A stretch of DNA of 64,000 nt. Origin: Rhodococcus rhodnii. GTDB lineage: Bacteria; Actinomycetota; Actinomycetes; Mycobacteriales; Pseudonocardiaceae. This document shows positions 17,795-27,700 of this stretch, piece by piece. A program made the position numbers and the translations under genes. Positions within the stretch are counted from its first letter, which is position 1. The number at the start of each line of letters is the position of its first letter. The stretch lies in assembly GCA_000720375.1 (NCBI GenBank), contig JOAA01000010.1:223040-287039 (forward strand), in the 5' to 3' direction. The notes under the pieces are model-generated. The model ran no database searches, was not told the origin of the DNA, and saw only the letters and a program-made list of their open reading frames with translations.

Positions 17795-18796
17795 GTGACT
17801 GTGGCGCCGGAAGGACGAAAGCTGCTGCGTGTCGAGGTCCGCAACAGCCAGACGCCGATCGAGAAGAAGCCGCCGTGGATCAAGACCAAGGCGCGGATGG
17901 GCCCGGAGTACACCGAGCTCAAAGGCCTGGTCCGGCGGGAAGGCCTGCACACGGTGTGCGAGGAGGCCGGCTGTCCCAACATCTACGAGTGTTGGGAGGA
18001 CCGGGAGGCCACGTTCCTGATCGGCGGCGACCAGTGCACCCGGCGCTGCGACTTCTGCCAGATCGACACCGGCAAACCGGCCGCGCTGGACCGCGAGGAG
18101 CCACGCAAGGTGGCCGAGTCGGTTCAGGCGATGGGCCTGCGGTACTCGACCGTCACCGGCGTCGCGCGTGACGACCTGGAGGACGGCGGTGCTTGGCTGT
18201 ACGCCGAGACGGTCCGCCAGATCCACTCGATGAACCCGGGTACCGGTGTCGAGCTGCTGATCCCGGACTTCAACGCCGACCCCGAGCAACTGGCCGAGGT
18301 GTTCGGCTCACGGCCGGAGGTGCTCGCGCACAACCTGGAGACCGTGCCCCGGATCTTCAAGCGGATCCGGCCGGGCTTCCGCTACGAGCGCTCGCTCGAG
18401 GTGATCACCAAGGCCCGCTCGGCGGGGCTGGTCACGAAGTCGAACCTGATCCTGGGCATGGGCGAGACGCCGGAAGAGGTCACCGAGGCACTGCGTGACC
18501 TGTACGAGGCGGGCACCGACATCGTCACGATCACCCAGTACCTGCGCCCGTCGCCGCGGCACCACCCGATCGACCGGTGGGTGAAGCCGGAGGAGTTCGT
18601 GCAGCACAAGGAGGCGGCCGAGCAGATCGGGTTCGCCGGCGTGATGGCCGGGCCGTTGGTGCGGTCCTCATACCGCGCCGGACGGCTCTACGCCCAGGCC
18701 ATGGCCCACCGCGGCCAGCCGGTTCCCGAGCACCTCGCGCACCTGGCCGAGCAGGGCCCGGCCAGCCAGGAGATCGGCTCGCTGCTTTCCAGGTAG
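17795..18796 (+). CDS. lipA: Lipoyl synthase
   Basis: 333-residue radical-SAM enzyme that inserts two sulfurs into octanoyl-lysine to make lipoyl groups. All ligands are present: the auxiliary cluster motif C-x4-C-x5-C (cysteines 55, 60, 66 in [12 protein letters not shown]), the radical-SAM motif CTRRCDFC (81, 85, 88), and the C-terminal RSSY serine ([11 protein letters not shown]). The start is GTG. It works directly after LipB on the E2 lipoyl domains. It is followed by the DedA gene 100 bp downstream. The order lipB ... lipA is the mycobacterial one but interrupted here by about 9 kb of accessory genes. Confidence 0.96.
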   Translation: MTVAPEGRKLLRVEVRNSQTPIEKKPPWIKTKARMGPEYTELKGLVRREGLHTVCEEAGCPNIYECWEDREATFLIGGDQCTRRCDFCQIDTGKPAALDREEPRKVAESVQAMGLRYSTVTGVARDDLEDGGAWLYAETVRQIHSMNPGTGVELLIPDFNADPEQLAEVFGSRPEVLAHNLETVPRIFKRIRPGFRYERSLEVITKARSAGLVTKSNLILGMGETPEEVTEALRDLYEAGTDIVTITQYLRPSPRHHPIDRWVKPEEFVQHKEAAEQIGFAGVMAGPLVRSSYRAGRLYAQAMAHRGQPVPEHLAHLAEQGPASQEIGSLLSR

Positions 18797-18896
18797 GGTG
18801 GACCCCAGAGATCTGGGGGACGTCCGTGGAACCGCGGCACTGGGATACGCGTCTCTCAATGGGCGAACAGCCCGAAACAGGGGAGGGACGTTACCC

Positions 18897-19586
18897 GTGG
18901 CCTTGGTCAGCGACGTACTCGAATGGCTCGCGCAGCTTCCGCAGCCCGCGCTTGTGGGTGCGACCGGTGGGCTGATCCTGCTGGAATGCACGATCGGGCT
19001 CGGGTTCATCGCCCCGGGTGAAGCCGGTCTGCTGATCGCCTCGACCACGGTGTCCGCCGGGCCTGGCGGCTTCTCGCTGTCCCGGTTCCTGATCCTCTGG
19101 GCCGTGGTCACGGTGGCAGCGGCCTGCGGCGACTCGATCGGCTACGCCATCGGGCGCCGGTTCGGGCCGTCATTGCGGGAGACCAAGCTGATCCAGAAGT
19201 ACGGCGCGGAAGGCTGGGACAAGACCACCGGCATCCTGCGTAAACGCGGGGCGTGGGCGGTGTTCTTCGGCCGCTGGCTGCCGGTCGTGCGCACGCTGAT
19301 GCCTGCCGCCGCCGGAACCGCAGGCCTGCCGTACCGCAAGTTCCTGCCCGCCGCGATGCTCGGCGCCGCCTCGTGGTCACTGGCCCACATCTCGATCGGC
19401 GCCGCACTGGGTGAGGCCGCCAAGCAGATCGAGAAGTACCTCAACACCGGTGGCCTGGTCGTGGTGGCCGGGCTGGTGCTGGCCCTGTTCGTCGTGTGGA
19501 CGATCCGCAAGCGCAAGAAGGCCAAGGCAGCCGCCCTCGCCGCGGCGACCCCGAAGGTCGAGGAGCCGGCGACCGAGTCAGCCTGA
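18897..19586 (+). CDS. DedA-family membrane protein
   Basis: 229-residue polytopic membrane protein with the DedA signatures: the acidic/PGE region LLECTIGLGFIAPGEAGLL, CGDSIGYAIGRRFG, and the re-entrant arginine motif GRWLPVVRTLMPAAAGTAG. The C-terminus is a short charged Lys/Ala/Glu tail. DedA proteins are half-transporter-like membrane proteins; several flip phospholipids or undecaprenyl phosphate. The GTG at 18897 follows a GGGGAGGG site; the longer frame upstream has none. Two mini membrane proteins follow at once (stop at 19586, next ATG at 19589), so the three are probably one transcription unit. Confidence 0.85.
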   Translation: MALVSDVLEWLAQLPQPALVGATGGLILLECTIGLGFIAPGEAGLLIASTTVSAGPGGFSLSRFLILWAVVTVAAACGDSIGYAIGRRFGPSLRETKLIQKYGAEGWDKTTGILRKRGAWAVFFGRWLPVVRTLMPAAAGTAGLPYRKFLPAAMLGAASWSLAHISIGAALGEAAKQIEKYLNTGGLVVVAGLVLALFVVWTIRKRKKAKAAALAAATPKVEEPATESA

Positions 19587-19588
19587 GC

Positions 19589-19900
19589 ATGCTGGTCGCG
19601 GGAATCGCCATGACCCTGGTCATGGCCTGGATCGTCGGCGGCCGCGTTCGCCGCCGGTTCCAGAACGTCAGGCAAGGCGCGGACTGGGTGGCCAAGCACC
19701 TCGGCGAGAACACCCGGTCTGACAACAGCGAGACGTGGGTCGAGATCTGGGACTGTCACCCGCTGACCGTTCCGATGATCAAGGAACTGGCCGAGTCGAT
19801 GGGCTACAAGTACTCCGGAACCGGCTTCAGCCGCCGCAATGGCGCGAAGACCCTGGAGTTCGTGCCGCCGAAGCCGAAGAAGCGCCGCCTTGACCTCTGA
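19589..19900 (+). CDS. Mini membrane-anchored protein A (unknown)
   Basis: 103-residue protein. A single N-terminal membrane helix (MLVAGIAMTLVMAWIVGG) is followed by a basic stretch (RVRRRFQNVRQ) and a soluble C-terminal domain ending in a motif PMIKELAESMGYKYSGTG...KTLEF. A related motif ends the next gene's product, so the two look like tandem paralogues. The start is two bases after the DedA stop. No catalytic residues are evident; orientation by the positive-inside rule puts the C-terminal domain in the cytoplasm. Confidence 0.7.
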   Translation: MLVAGIAMTLVMAWIVGGRVRRRFQNVRQGADWVAKHLGENTRSDNSETWVEIWDCHPLTVPMIKELAESMGYKYSGTGFSRRNGAKTLEFVPPKPKKRRLDL

Positions 19901-20180
19901 CATCGGCTACGCCCTGTTCCTTGGCTCGATGGGCCTGATCATCCTGTGCGCCATCGTGACGATGATCGTGCCCAGGAGGCGGAACGACCAGGACCAGCGG
20001 ACAGCCGCGACCGACTTCTTCGGCGCCGCCACCGGGCCGGCCCTGGAGTTCGACTGGTTCCGGTTCGGCGACGTACCGAAACAGGACCTGATCAAGCTCG
20101 CGGACCAGCACGGCTGGCGGTTCGACTCCGATCAGGTCACCGACAACGCGTGGATCCTGCGGTTCACGAAGTCAGCCTGA
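19890..20180 (+). CDS. Mini membrane-anchored protein B (unknown)
   Basis: 96-residue protein starting at a TTG that overlaps the end of the previous gene by 11 bases. One N-terminal helix (ALFLGSMGLIILCAIVTMIV) is followed by PRRR, then a soluble part whose end, DLIKLADQHGWRFDSDQ...WILRF, matches the end of the preceding protein in spacing and hydrophobic pattern. The TTG start is weakly supported (only a GAAGAAG upstream), but no other start precedes the helix. Its stop overlaps the convergent saccharopine-dehydrogenase-like gene by nine bases. Confidence 0.62.
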   Translation: MTSDIGYALFLGSMGLIILCAIVTMIVPRRRNDQDQRTAATDFFGAATGPALEFDWFRFGDVPKQDLIKLADQHGWRFDSDQVTDNAWILRFTKSA

Positions 20181-21212
20181 TGTGACCGTGATCGGCCCGG
20201 CGGTCACGCCGTCCAGGGTTTTGACGAAGTCCGCGCCGAAAGCGGTGGCCGGGGTGTGCGAGCCCGGCTTGACCTCGCCGATCCCGGTGGCGATCCGCAC
20301 GACCGCGTCGGCCGTGATGTCGTAGGCGCTCGGCGTGACCAGTGTGGCGCTGGCGGTTCGGCCGTCCGCGCAACGGACTTCGCCCCAGAACTCGGAGCGG
20401 TTGTCGGCTCGCCGCTTCTCCCCCGGCCCGGAGATCAGCCCGACCACTGTCTTGCCGATCCGCTGCGCCAAGGGCGTACGCATGACGGGCGCGGACAACT
20501 GCTGCACGCGACCGACCAGGCCCGCGGGCAAGCCGACGCCCATGTAGTTGGTGATGTCCGGGATCCCGGTCGACCGGTACGCCGTGGCGATATCGCCCCA
20601 CGGCAACGACAACACGCTGCGCTTACCGGACGGGAACGGCACCTCCAGCGTCGAGTGTCCAACTGGGACGGTCGCGAGTTTCCCGTCCTTGCGGACCCGC
20701 CCACCCGTCGCCATCCCCTCGACCGTGGTCTTCAACGTGCCGCCGCTGAAGCCGCCGCCGGCGATGAACGCCAGCTTCAACTCCACCGCGCCGGGCAGCG
20801 CCGCGGCCAGCGCGGCCGCCAGGCAGTCGCTGGGCACCACGTCGAAGCCAGAGCCGGGCAGCAGTACGACTCCGGCCGCGGCGGCCTCGTCGGATCGGGC
20901 GAAGATCGCCTCGAAGACGTCGATCTCCCCCGTGACGTCCAGGTAGTGCGTTCCGGTCGCCAGGCACGCGTCCACCATCGGCTTGGAGGTCGCCGAGAAC
21001 GGGCCCGCGCAGTGCGCCACCGCGTCGATCCCGTCGAGGTTGCCCGCGGCCGCGCCCAACGTGAAGATTCGGTGCTCAAGGCCCAGCTCAGCGGCCAATT
21101 CCCGGACCTCTGGGCTGCGCCCGGCGAGGATCGGTCGTTCCCCGCGCGCCACGGCCAGCCGGGAAACCAACTTGCCGGTATACCCGTTCGCGCCGTACAC
21201 CATCCACGTCAT
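20172..21212 (-). CDS. Saccharopine dehydrogenase-like / trans-acting enoyl reductase-like oxidoreductase
   Basis: 346-residue NAD(P)-binding protein. It begins with a Rossmann loop, MTWMVYGANGYTGKLVSRLA, then AVAHCAGPFSATSKPMVDAC and GTHYLDVTGE, the pattern of the saccharopine dehydrogenase NADP-binding family that includes mycobacterial trans-acting enoyl reductase. The actual substrate is unknown; true lysine-pathway activity is unlikely given the family's spread. It stands alone, convergent with the mini membrane proteins and 47 bp from the end of the HNH/ATPase cassette. Confidence 0.8.
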   Translation of the reverse strand: MTWMVYGANGYTGKLVSRLAVARGERPILAGRSPEVRELAAELGLEHRIFTLGAAAGNLDGIDAVAHCAGPFSATSKPMVDACLATGTHYLDVTGEIDVFEAIFARSDEAAAAGVVLLPGSGFDVVPSDCLAAALAAALPGAVELKLAFIAGGGFSGGTLKTTVEGMATGGRVRKDGKLATVPVGHSTLEVPFPSGKRSVLSLPWGDIATAYRSTGIPDITNYMGVGLPAGLVGRVQQLSAPVMRTPLAQRIGKTVVGLISGPGEKRRADNRSEFWGEVRCADGRTASATLVTPSAYDITADAVVRIATGIGEVKPGSHTPATAFGADFVKTLDGVTAGPITVTSG

Positions 21213-21259
21213 ACGCGAGATGCTACCGCCGAGTAGCTAACGCGCCCAATGACACGGCA

Positions 21260-21997
21260 CTAGCTCAGCAACCTCGCACGCAACCGCTGATCAGCGAGGA
21301 TCGGTAGCAAATGCGATCGATCCGCGAACAGTTGTGGCGCCCCTGGCGCATGCGCGTAACGCAGCATCGCGTGGATGACATCGGCAAAAGGTTGTTCCCG
21401 AATTGTCTTCTCCAGGCCGACCATTTTGCCGTCATCACCCGAGTCGTGCGCACGGATCCAGGCCTCCAGAATGACAGTGAGTGTGTCGTATGCAACCTGT
21501 CTACCGCGACTAAGAATGTCCCGATTGAGTTGACATATTTCGATGGTCGCCTCGCCGCGTTCGGTAAGAGGGGCATAGCGTCCCACACTCAACGCAAGCG
21601 CCAGGTGATCGAAAGGGTCGTCGACAGTTGGATCCAGCAGAAGTGGAACTCCGCCGCTTCCTTTCGGGAAGGTGTCACGTTTGAAGTGACTGTTGCACCC
21701 CGAACAGGCAAGCAGGTGGTTTTTCCATACAAACGTGCGCAACGGCGCAGCCGCGAGTGGTTCGTAATGATCGACGTCGGTTCCTTGATTGTCACCGCAA
21801 TACATGCACCGGCTACGACCACTGGCAAAGCCTTCAAGCACGTCCTTCACTGACGATCGGACGTTCGGACGGCCACGCCAGAGTCTTCGCGCCTCGCGCA
21901 CACGGGACGATCTCGACGTCTCCCGGATGGATTTGGTCAGCGTCGCGAGTTGATTGGAAAGTGGTTCTGCGAGTGCCGGACGATGTAGCCGGATCAC
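21260..21997 (-). CDS. ptuB: HNH endonuclease, PtuB-like
   Basis: 245-residue protein with an HNH/zinc-finger nuclease core at residues 64-106: C64-x2-C67, D75-H76 (VDHYEP), then HLLACSGCNSHFKRDTFP with C98-x2-C101, N102 and K106. This layout, with the nuclease in the middle and helical flanks, is that of PtuB in the Septu defence system. It overlaps the upstream AAA ATPase by four bases (GTGA), so the two are translated together. Base composition is less GC-rich than the neighbours, consistent with transfer. In Septu-type systems the ATPase and nuclease form a complex that degrades DNA on phage infection; activity here is inferred. The gene symbol reflects resemblance only. Confidence 0.75.
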   Translation of the reverse strand: MIRLHRPALAEPLSNQLATLTKSIRETSRSSRVREARRLWRGRPNVRSSVKDVLEGFASGRSRCMYCGDNQGTDVDHYEPLAAAPLRTFVWKNHLLACSGCNSHFKRDTFPKGSGGVPLLLDPTVDDPFDHLALALSVGRYAPLTERGEATIEICQLNRDILSRGRQVAYDTLTVILEAWIRAHDSGDDGKMVGLEKTIREQPFADVIHAMLRYAHAPGAPQLFADRSHLLPILADQRLRARLLS

Positions 21998-23361
21998 TCC
22001 TTCACCGCCCGGCCCAAGCGTGCGGCCACCTCACTCACCCTAGTCGCTGGGGAACTCGTGAGCAGATCCTTCAATTGCGCGTATCGCTCAAGCTGGTCCG
22101 CATCCGCGGTACCGGCCAAAACCGTCATCTCCAGCGCTACAAGCTGCTCCCGAAGAGCGTTCGCCTCATCCGAGTAAGCCGTGTCCAGGCCGAACAGGTC
22201 CGACAGGATCGCGTCGTCCCCGGTACCGTAGACGATCCGTTCCCACAAATCCGCTTCCACGGTTTGCGGCGCCTCATGCTGGTCCGGACCGGGCAGCCGG
22301 ATCAGCCCTGCTGGATCTGCTGCCTGACATATATACGGGCTATGAGTGGTGACAATGAACTGAATAGCAGGAAAGTGGCGCTTGAGCCATGCACCAATAC
22401 GCTTCTGCCATGACACATGCAGGTGCGCGTCGACCTCATCGATGATCACAACACCCGGAGCGGTGACAACGGATGTCGTTTCCGCGAACGACGACGTGTC
22501 CAGGGAAAGCTCCCCATAAGCCTCGTACAATTGTTTGAGCAGGTCCACGACCAGGGCGACAACGGTGCGGTAGCCGTCACTCATCTCTCGCAGAGGGAAC
22601 CGACGGCCTTCACTGATCACCCAAAGACCATCAGAGTCGACCGACTCGATCCGGTAGTCATCAGGCAGTAGGCCATCCGCCAGAATCGCCAGCGCGACCT
22701 GTTTGAGTTGCTCGGCCCCGGCACGCTTCTCCAGCGAGCGAAGATGCTGTTCGATCAACCAACTTACGCCTTCGGCAAGCGACGCGTCCTCGTGAAACAA
22801 GCTCGCCATGCGGGCAACAGGGCCGGATGTCAGCATGAGGCGTTGCGCATCGCCGGTACCGCCGACCAGCCGGCGAAATGGGCCGTACGCCGCACAGAAC
22901 CAACCACTGGGGTTGTCCTGCCACGGCCCGCGCCTGGCCGCCGTCTTGGCCTTGCTGCTGGAGTTGAACTCACCGAGGGACGGCTGCACAGACCGTTGGA
23001 ACATACTGCCCTCGAGATCCGGCGCGATCCAACGCAGGCCTGCCCAGAACGGCGTGGCAGGTGGACGGCCGGTCTTGAACTTCTCCCATGCGGGGTCGAA
23101 CTGCACCAGCACTTCCGCACGGGCTTCCGGGGCTTCTGCCGAGATCCAGTTGTCGAAGTCAGCCACCAGGCTACGAGCCACGGCTGGACCGCCCAGTGCC
23201 AGAGCGATACCTCGCAACAGCGTGGTTTTGCCTGATCCGTTGCGGCCCGCCAGTACGGTCCAGCCCGCGAAGCTGCCGTCCGGCCTGCGCAGTTCAAGGT
23301 CAACATCGCGTGCACCGTGAAAGCCCTTGATATTCGTCAAGCGCACGCGCGACACGTACAC
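21994..23361 (-). CDS. ptuA: SMC/OLD-like AAA ATPase, PtuA-like
   Basis: 455-residue ATPase of the RecF/SMC-like AAA_15/AAA_23 group. Walker A is LAGRNGSGKTTLLRG (residues 37-51), preceded by the hallmark VRLTNIKGFHGARDVDLEL. The signature region is PLREMSDGYRTVVALVVDL, Walker B is VVIIDEVDAHLHVSWQ (near 305), and the switch histidine is in VTTHSPYICQA. The GTG at 23361 has a GGAGG site. It is encoded directly before the HNH gene with four bases overlap. Together they match the two-gene Septu composition (PtuA + PtuB). No reverse transcriptase or retron RNA is found nearby, so a retron version is unlikely. Confidence 0.8.
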   Translation of the reverse strand: MYVSRVRLTNIKGFHGARDVDLELRRPDGSFAGWTVLAGRNGSGKTTLLRGIALALGGPAVARSLVADFDNWISAEAPEARAEVLVQFDPAWEKFKTGRPPATPFWAGLRWIAPDLEGSMFQRSVQPSLGEFNSSSKAKTAARRGPWQDNPSGWFCAAYGPFRRLVGGTGDAQRLMLTSGPVARMASLFHEDASLAEGVSWLIEQHLRSLEKRAGAEQLKQVALAILADGLLPDDYRIESVDSDGLWVISEGRRFPLREMSDGYRTVVALVVDLLKQLYEAYGELSLDTSSFAETTSVVTAPGVVIIDEVDAHLHVSWQKRIGAWLKRHFPAIQFIVTTHSPYICQAADPAGLIRLPGPDQHEAPQTVEADLWERIVYGTGDDAILSDLFGLDTAYSDEANALREQLVALEMTVLAGTADADQLERYAQLKDLLTSSPATRVSEVAARLGRAVKE

Positions 23362-23391
23362 GCCGCCTCCGAGTCTGTCCGCCGATCATTT

Positions 23392-23433
23392 GGTGGTCCA
23401 GGCCGCACACTACCGAGCGCGTTGCGGACCACC
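23392..23433. promoter_or_regulatory. Inverted repeat between the defence-like operon and the Eis-like gene
   Basis: Arms GGTGGTCC (23392-23399) and GGACCACC (23426-23433) are 26 bases apart in the 120-bp divergent promoter region. It could be an operator for either gene; no regulator gene is adjacent. Confidence 0.35.
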
Positions 23434-23481
23434 CAGGTAAAGGCCATGCGTGTCCCCTGAGTCTTTGACTAGGTTGATCAC

Positions 23482-24657
23482 ATGCAGATTCGCAGAGTCC
23501 CTGCGGACGAACGCCAGGACTTCCTCCCGTTGGAGTACGCCTTCAACCGCTCGCCACTGCCCGAGGACGAGCGCACGAAGATGTGGGACGAACGGCGTGC
23601 CTACGTCGGGGGCAACCTGAATCTCGTCGCCGAGGAGGACGGCGAGATCGTCGCGGAGGGCACGTCGATCCCGATGCGGCAGAACGTCCGCGGCTCGGTG
23701 TACCCGATGGCCGGTATCGCGGCCGTGGCCGCTCAGCCGCACGTCCGGCGCAAGGGTCACATCAGGGCTCTGTTGACCGAACTGTTCGGTCAGGTGCGCG
23801 ACGAAGGGCACGTCCTGACGGCCCTGTACCCGTTCCGGGCGTCGTTCTACGGCAGGTTCGGCTTCGTCGGCGTGCCCAAGGCCCGCACGGCCCGGTTCAG
23901 CCCGGCCGACCTCGGCCACCTGCTGCGTGCCGACCTGCCCGGCACCACGGAGTGGCAGCAGATCGGCACCGGTTTCCCGCTCTACCGCGAGTTCCTCGAG
24001 CGTCTGCTGCCTCAGCGGCACGGTTTTTCGGTGTTTCCCGACTTCCGGGATGCCGGGCTCCGCGACAAGAACGAGTACTGGCTGCTGACCGCGAAGTCGG
24101 GCGACGAGATCATCGGCGCGTCGATGTACCGGATCACGGATCACGGCGAGACGTTGAAGGCGCGGAACATGCTGTACACCAGCCCGTTGGGCCGGGCGCT
24201 GCTGCTGCAGTTCTACTCACGCCACGTCGATCACGTCGCCGAGGTCGAGGTCACGGTGGCGCCGGACGAGTTCCCCGAGCTGTGGTCCACGGATTTGGCC
24301 GTGCACGTGGAGGCCAGGGTGTCGTTCCCGACCGGTGGCGCACCCATGGGCCGGGTGCTGTCCGTGGAAGCGTTGCAGGGTATGCAGGTCGGCGCGGGCC
24401 GCGTGGGCATCGAGATCGTCGACGACGAGTTCATCGCCGGGAAGTACATGCTGGACGGCACATCCGGTCAGCTCGAAGTCACGTCGGGCGATCCGACGGT
24501 GACGTTGACCGCGGCGGGTTTCTCCGGCCTGGTCTACGGCGCGCTCTCACCGGAGGACATTGCCGTGCGCGGCTTCGGTTCCGTACCCGCGGAGGCGATT
24601 CCGGAGCTGGCCAAGCTGTTCCCGCGGAATGTCCCGTACTTCTTTTCCGAATTCTGA
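23482..24657 (+). CDS. Eis-like GNAT N-acetyltransferase
   Basis: 391-residue protein with the Eis architecture: an N-terminal GNAT domain with the acetyl-CoA loop VRRKGHIRALL (near residue 92) and the ASFYGRFGF motif, a second degenerate GNAT region, and a C-terminal SCP2-like domain ending in a free Phe carboxylate (YFFSEF). In Eis the C-terminal carboxylate acts as general base. Such enzymes acetylate amines, including aminoglycosides and some proteins; the natural substrate is unknown. There is no ribosome site before the ATG, and a TTGACT box lies close upstream, so the mRNA may be leaderless. Confidence 0.88.
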   Translation: MQIRRVPADERQDFLPLEYAFNRSPLPEDERTKMWDERRAYVGGNLNLVAEEDGEIVAEGTSIPMRQNVRGSVYPMAGIAAVAAQPHVRRKGHIRALLTELFGQVRDEGHVLTALYPFRASFYGRFGFVGVPKARTARFSPADLGHLLRADLPGTTEWQQIGTGFPLYREFLERLLPQRHGFSVFPDFRDAGLRDKNEYWLLTAKSGDEIIGASMYRITDHGETLKARNMLYTSPLGRALLLQFYSRHVDHVAEVEVTVAPDEFPELWSTDLAVHVEARVSFPTGGAPMGRVLSVEALQGMQVGAGRVGIEIVDDEFIAGKYMLDGTSGQLEVTSGDPTVTLTAAGFSGLVYGALSPEDIAVRGFGSVPAEAIPELAKLFPRNVPYFFSEF

Positions 24658-24700
24658 TCGCACCAGATGGCTGGCGGCGATCCACGCGAGCTCATGCGAG

Positions 24701-24737
24701 AGTGGCCCTTGCCCGATCATGCCGGGCAAGGGCCACT
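24701..24737. terminator. 15-bp perfect hairpin between convergent genes
   Basis: Arms AGTGGCCCTTGCCCG and CGGGCAAGGGCCACT with a seven-base loop, centred between the stops at 24657 and 24752. Likely a two-way terminator. Confidence 0.85.
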
Positions 24738-24751
24738 GTCAGCAATCAGCG

Positions 24752-27700
24752 TTACGGAGTAGTGCGATCAGGCCGTTCGGTCACTCGCACCCCGTTGACG
24801 ATCGGCGCGCCCGCCCGTGACACGAACCGGACGTTGAGCTGACCGTCGTCCACTTGGACGAACTGCGAAGTGGCCAAGGCCGCGAAGCCGCCGACCTCAC
24901 CGGCGACGTCCAGCGCGGGCGTGACGAGCCTGCCCTCGATGATGACGTCGAACAGCCTGGCGTTCGGGTCGGTCCAGCCGAGCTCGGCGTAGTTCAGCTC
25001 GACCTGGTAGACACCCTTCGCCAGCCCGTCGAAGCGGTACTCGTACGCGCCTTCACGCTGGGTCTGGTACTGCGACTGCTCGGACGTTCCGGAGATCGTC
25101 TCGGTCGTGCTCACCGGCTTGGACGACTGGCCGAGCCAGCCGAGGCCACCGGTGGAGTACGCCTGATCCGGGCTCCAGGTGTCGCCGAGCGCGTCGACGC
25201 CGCCGTCACCACCGGCGTCGAGGCCGATCCGGGCCTTGGGCACGATCACCTTCACCGGGATGGTGATCGTCGACCGCTTGGCCGAGTTGGTCACCAGGAA
25301 GATGGTCGCGCCGTGCACGCCCGGCTTGAGGTTGGTCGCGTCGACGCTGACCTCGATCTGCTGCCCCGAACCCGCCGCGAGGATGCCCGTGATGGCACTC
25401 TGCGACAGCCACGGGACATCGGCGAAGCTCGGGATCGGGGACTCGACCAGGGTCGCCTTGCTCTTGCCCGCCGACGACTGCGAGATCACCCACAGGTTCC
25501 CGGTGTCGTCGAGTTCGAGACCGGCACCGGAGAACGTCGTCGTCGCGTCGGGATCGGGAACCGTGGCCACCTGCGCGCAGGTGTCCGGGTTCACCGCCGC
25601 GATCGTGTCGGTCGACGAGTTGGTCGCGACCCACAGCACACCGCGCGGCGAGTACGCCAGACCGGAGATCGCCGTCAGGGCCGCCGCCGGACGGCAGCTG
25701 CTGACCAACGCGCCCGGGTCCGGATAGGACAGACCCTTGACCTTGTAGATCGTGCCCTCGTTCCAGCCGCCGATGTAGAACGTGTCATCGTCGGCCCGGT
25801 ACGCCAGACCACGCTGCGAGATCGAGGTCCACGGGCTGCCGGTGATGCTGCTGACCAGCGCACCGGTCTGCGGGTTGAGGCACTTGATCGCGTTGTCCCC
25901 GCCGACGGTGACCTGGCAGAGCAGGTTGCGGCTGGGCACGAACGCCAAGTCGCCCGGCCACCCGCCGAAGCTCGACGGGAAGGTCGCACCGAACGTGCCG
26001 TCGGTGCCGTACCGCGCGACCGCGCCCGAGGTCGTCGCGCTCGCGTCGGACACCCACACGTTGCCCGAACTGAAGCCAGCGCCCCAGCCCTTGGTGAGTT
26101 CGTTGAGCGGGAACGACTTCAGCGAGTCACCCGGCGACAGCGGCGTCGCCGCCTTGCTGACGTCGGCGGTGTCCAGGCCGACCGTGGTACGGGCGTTCGG
26201 GTCGTAGCCCTTCACGCCCTGTGCCTTGGCCTTCGCCACCAAGCCCTTGGCCTGGCTCTCCGGCGCACCGGTCGTGCCGCCGCTGACCTCCTTGAACTCC
26301 CAGGTTCCGGCGGCGGACCCGGAGTTGCGGATGGTCACCGTGCGCTTGCGGGTCTCCCCCGCGGGCACGATGACTTCCAGCGCCGTCGGGTTCGCCTCGA
26401 AAGCCGGCGTCCGCATGGCGAAGTCCTTGGTCAGGACGGTGCCTTCGGAGCCGACGGTGAGGTTGGCCCGATCGGTCTCGTAGCCACGCTGGCTCGCCAC
26501 GACGGTGAAGCTGCCCAGCGCGACCTCGGCCTGGAAGAACCCGGTCGAGTCGGAGACCGCGTTCACGGTCTTGCCCGAGCGCTGCAACGCCACCGCGCCA
26601 CCGGCGATCGGCTGCTTGTCGTTGGCGTCGACGATCGTGCCGCGGACCAGACCGGTGTTCGGCACCCGCGCCGAAATGGCGGTGGTGTCGGCCAGGTGAG
26701 CCTTCTTCACCGAGTACGGCAACGCGACCGTGCCGGTCTCGTTCTCCAGGCCGATCGTGGCGCCCGCGCCGGCCTCAGCCGGGTTGGACGGGTCGATGCC
26801 CTGGTACTGCAGCTGAAGACGGCCGCCCTCGGTCAGGATCAGCTCGACCGACAGGCGGCTGCCCGCCGCCGACTTCACCGTCACGTTGCGCCATTCCACA
26901 GTGAACCGGCGGTTCGGCGCGGCACCTTCGGTCTGCGTGTGCACGCTCGCCTGCGCGTCCACGACCAGGTCGTCCCAGAAGGCGTAGATCGCGCCGTTCG
27001 GGGCGGCCGGTGCCGGGATCGTGCCACCAGGCGCACCGACACCCGCGAACGCGAGGTATCCGTCGGTGTGCACGGCTGCGGTCTTGTATGTCTTGCCGTA
27101 GAACGTAACCGGGAACGGCAGGGTGACGTTCGCCGACGCGTTGTCACCGGTCAGCGGCAGCGCGGTCGACGCGGCGACCCAGGACGGCGCGACATGCCGT
27201 GGGGTGTAGCCGTAGGCGTCCACCTTGGGCTCGAGCGAGAAGTCCGCGGTCACGTTTCCGCTGACGTTGACGCTCTTGCGTTGCGGCTGCAGCCAACGGC
27301 CGTAGTCCGCGACAACCTCGTACGTCCCAGCGGGAACGCTGAGCGTGTACGCACCGGCGGGGTCGGTCTTCACCGCGGCCACCGGGGTGTTGGCCACGGA
27401 AACCTCGGCTGCGCCGAGTGCCGAGCCGTCCGGAGCCTTGACCACGCCCTTGATCGTGAAGCTCGGCGCGGCGGCCAGGTCGAAGTCGGCCGCGGCCGTC
27501 TTGCCTTCCTCCACGACGACCTTCTGCTCCTTGGTCACCAGGCCGAACTTGCTGGCCTTGACCGTGTAACTGCCGACGGGAGCCCGGTCGAGGGTGAACT
27601 TGCCGTCCGCCCCAGTGGTCTTGACCACCGTGGCCGGGCCGCTGATCTCGATCTTCACACCGTCGGCCGCCTTGCCGCCGCTGACAACCGTGCCCGCGAT

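Noticed and set aside
21260..23361. Retron-type defence system
   Set aside because: The ATPase/HNH pair also occurs with some retrons, but no reverse transcriptase or structured msr/msd region lies within several kilobases.
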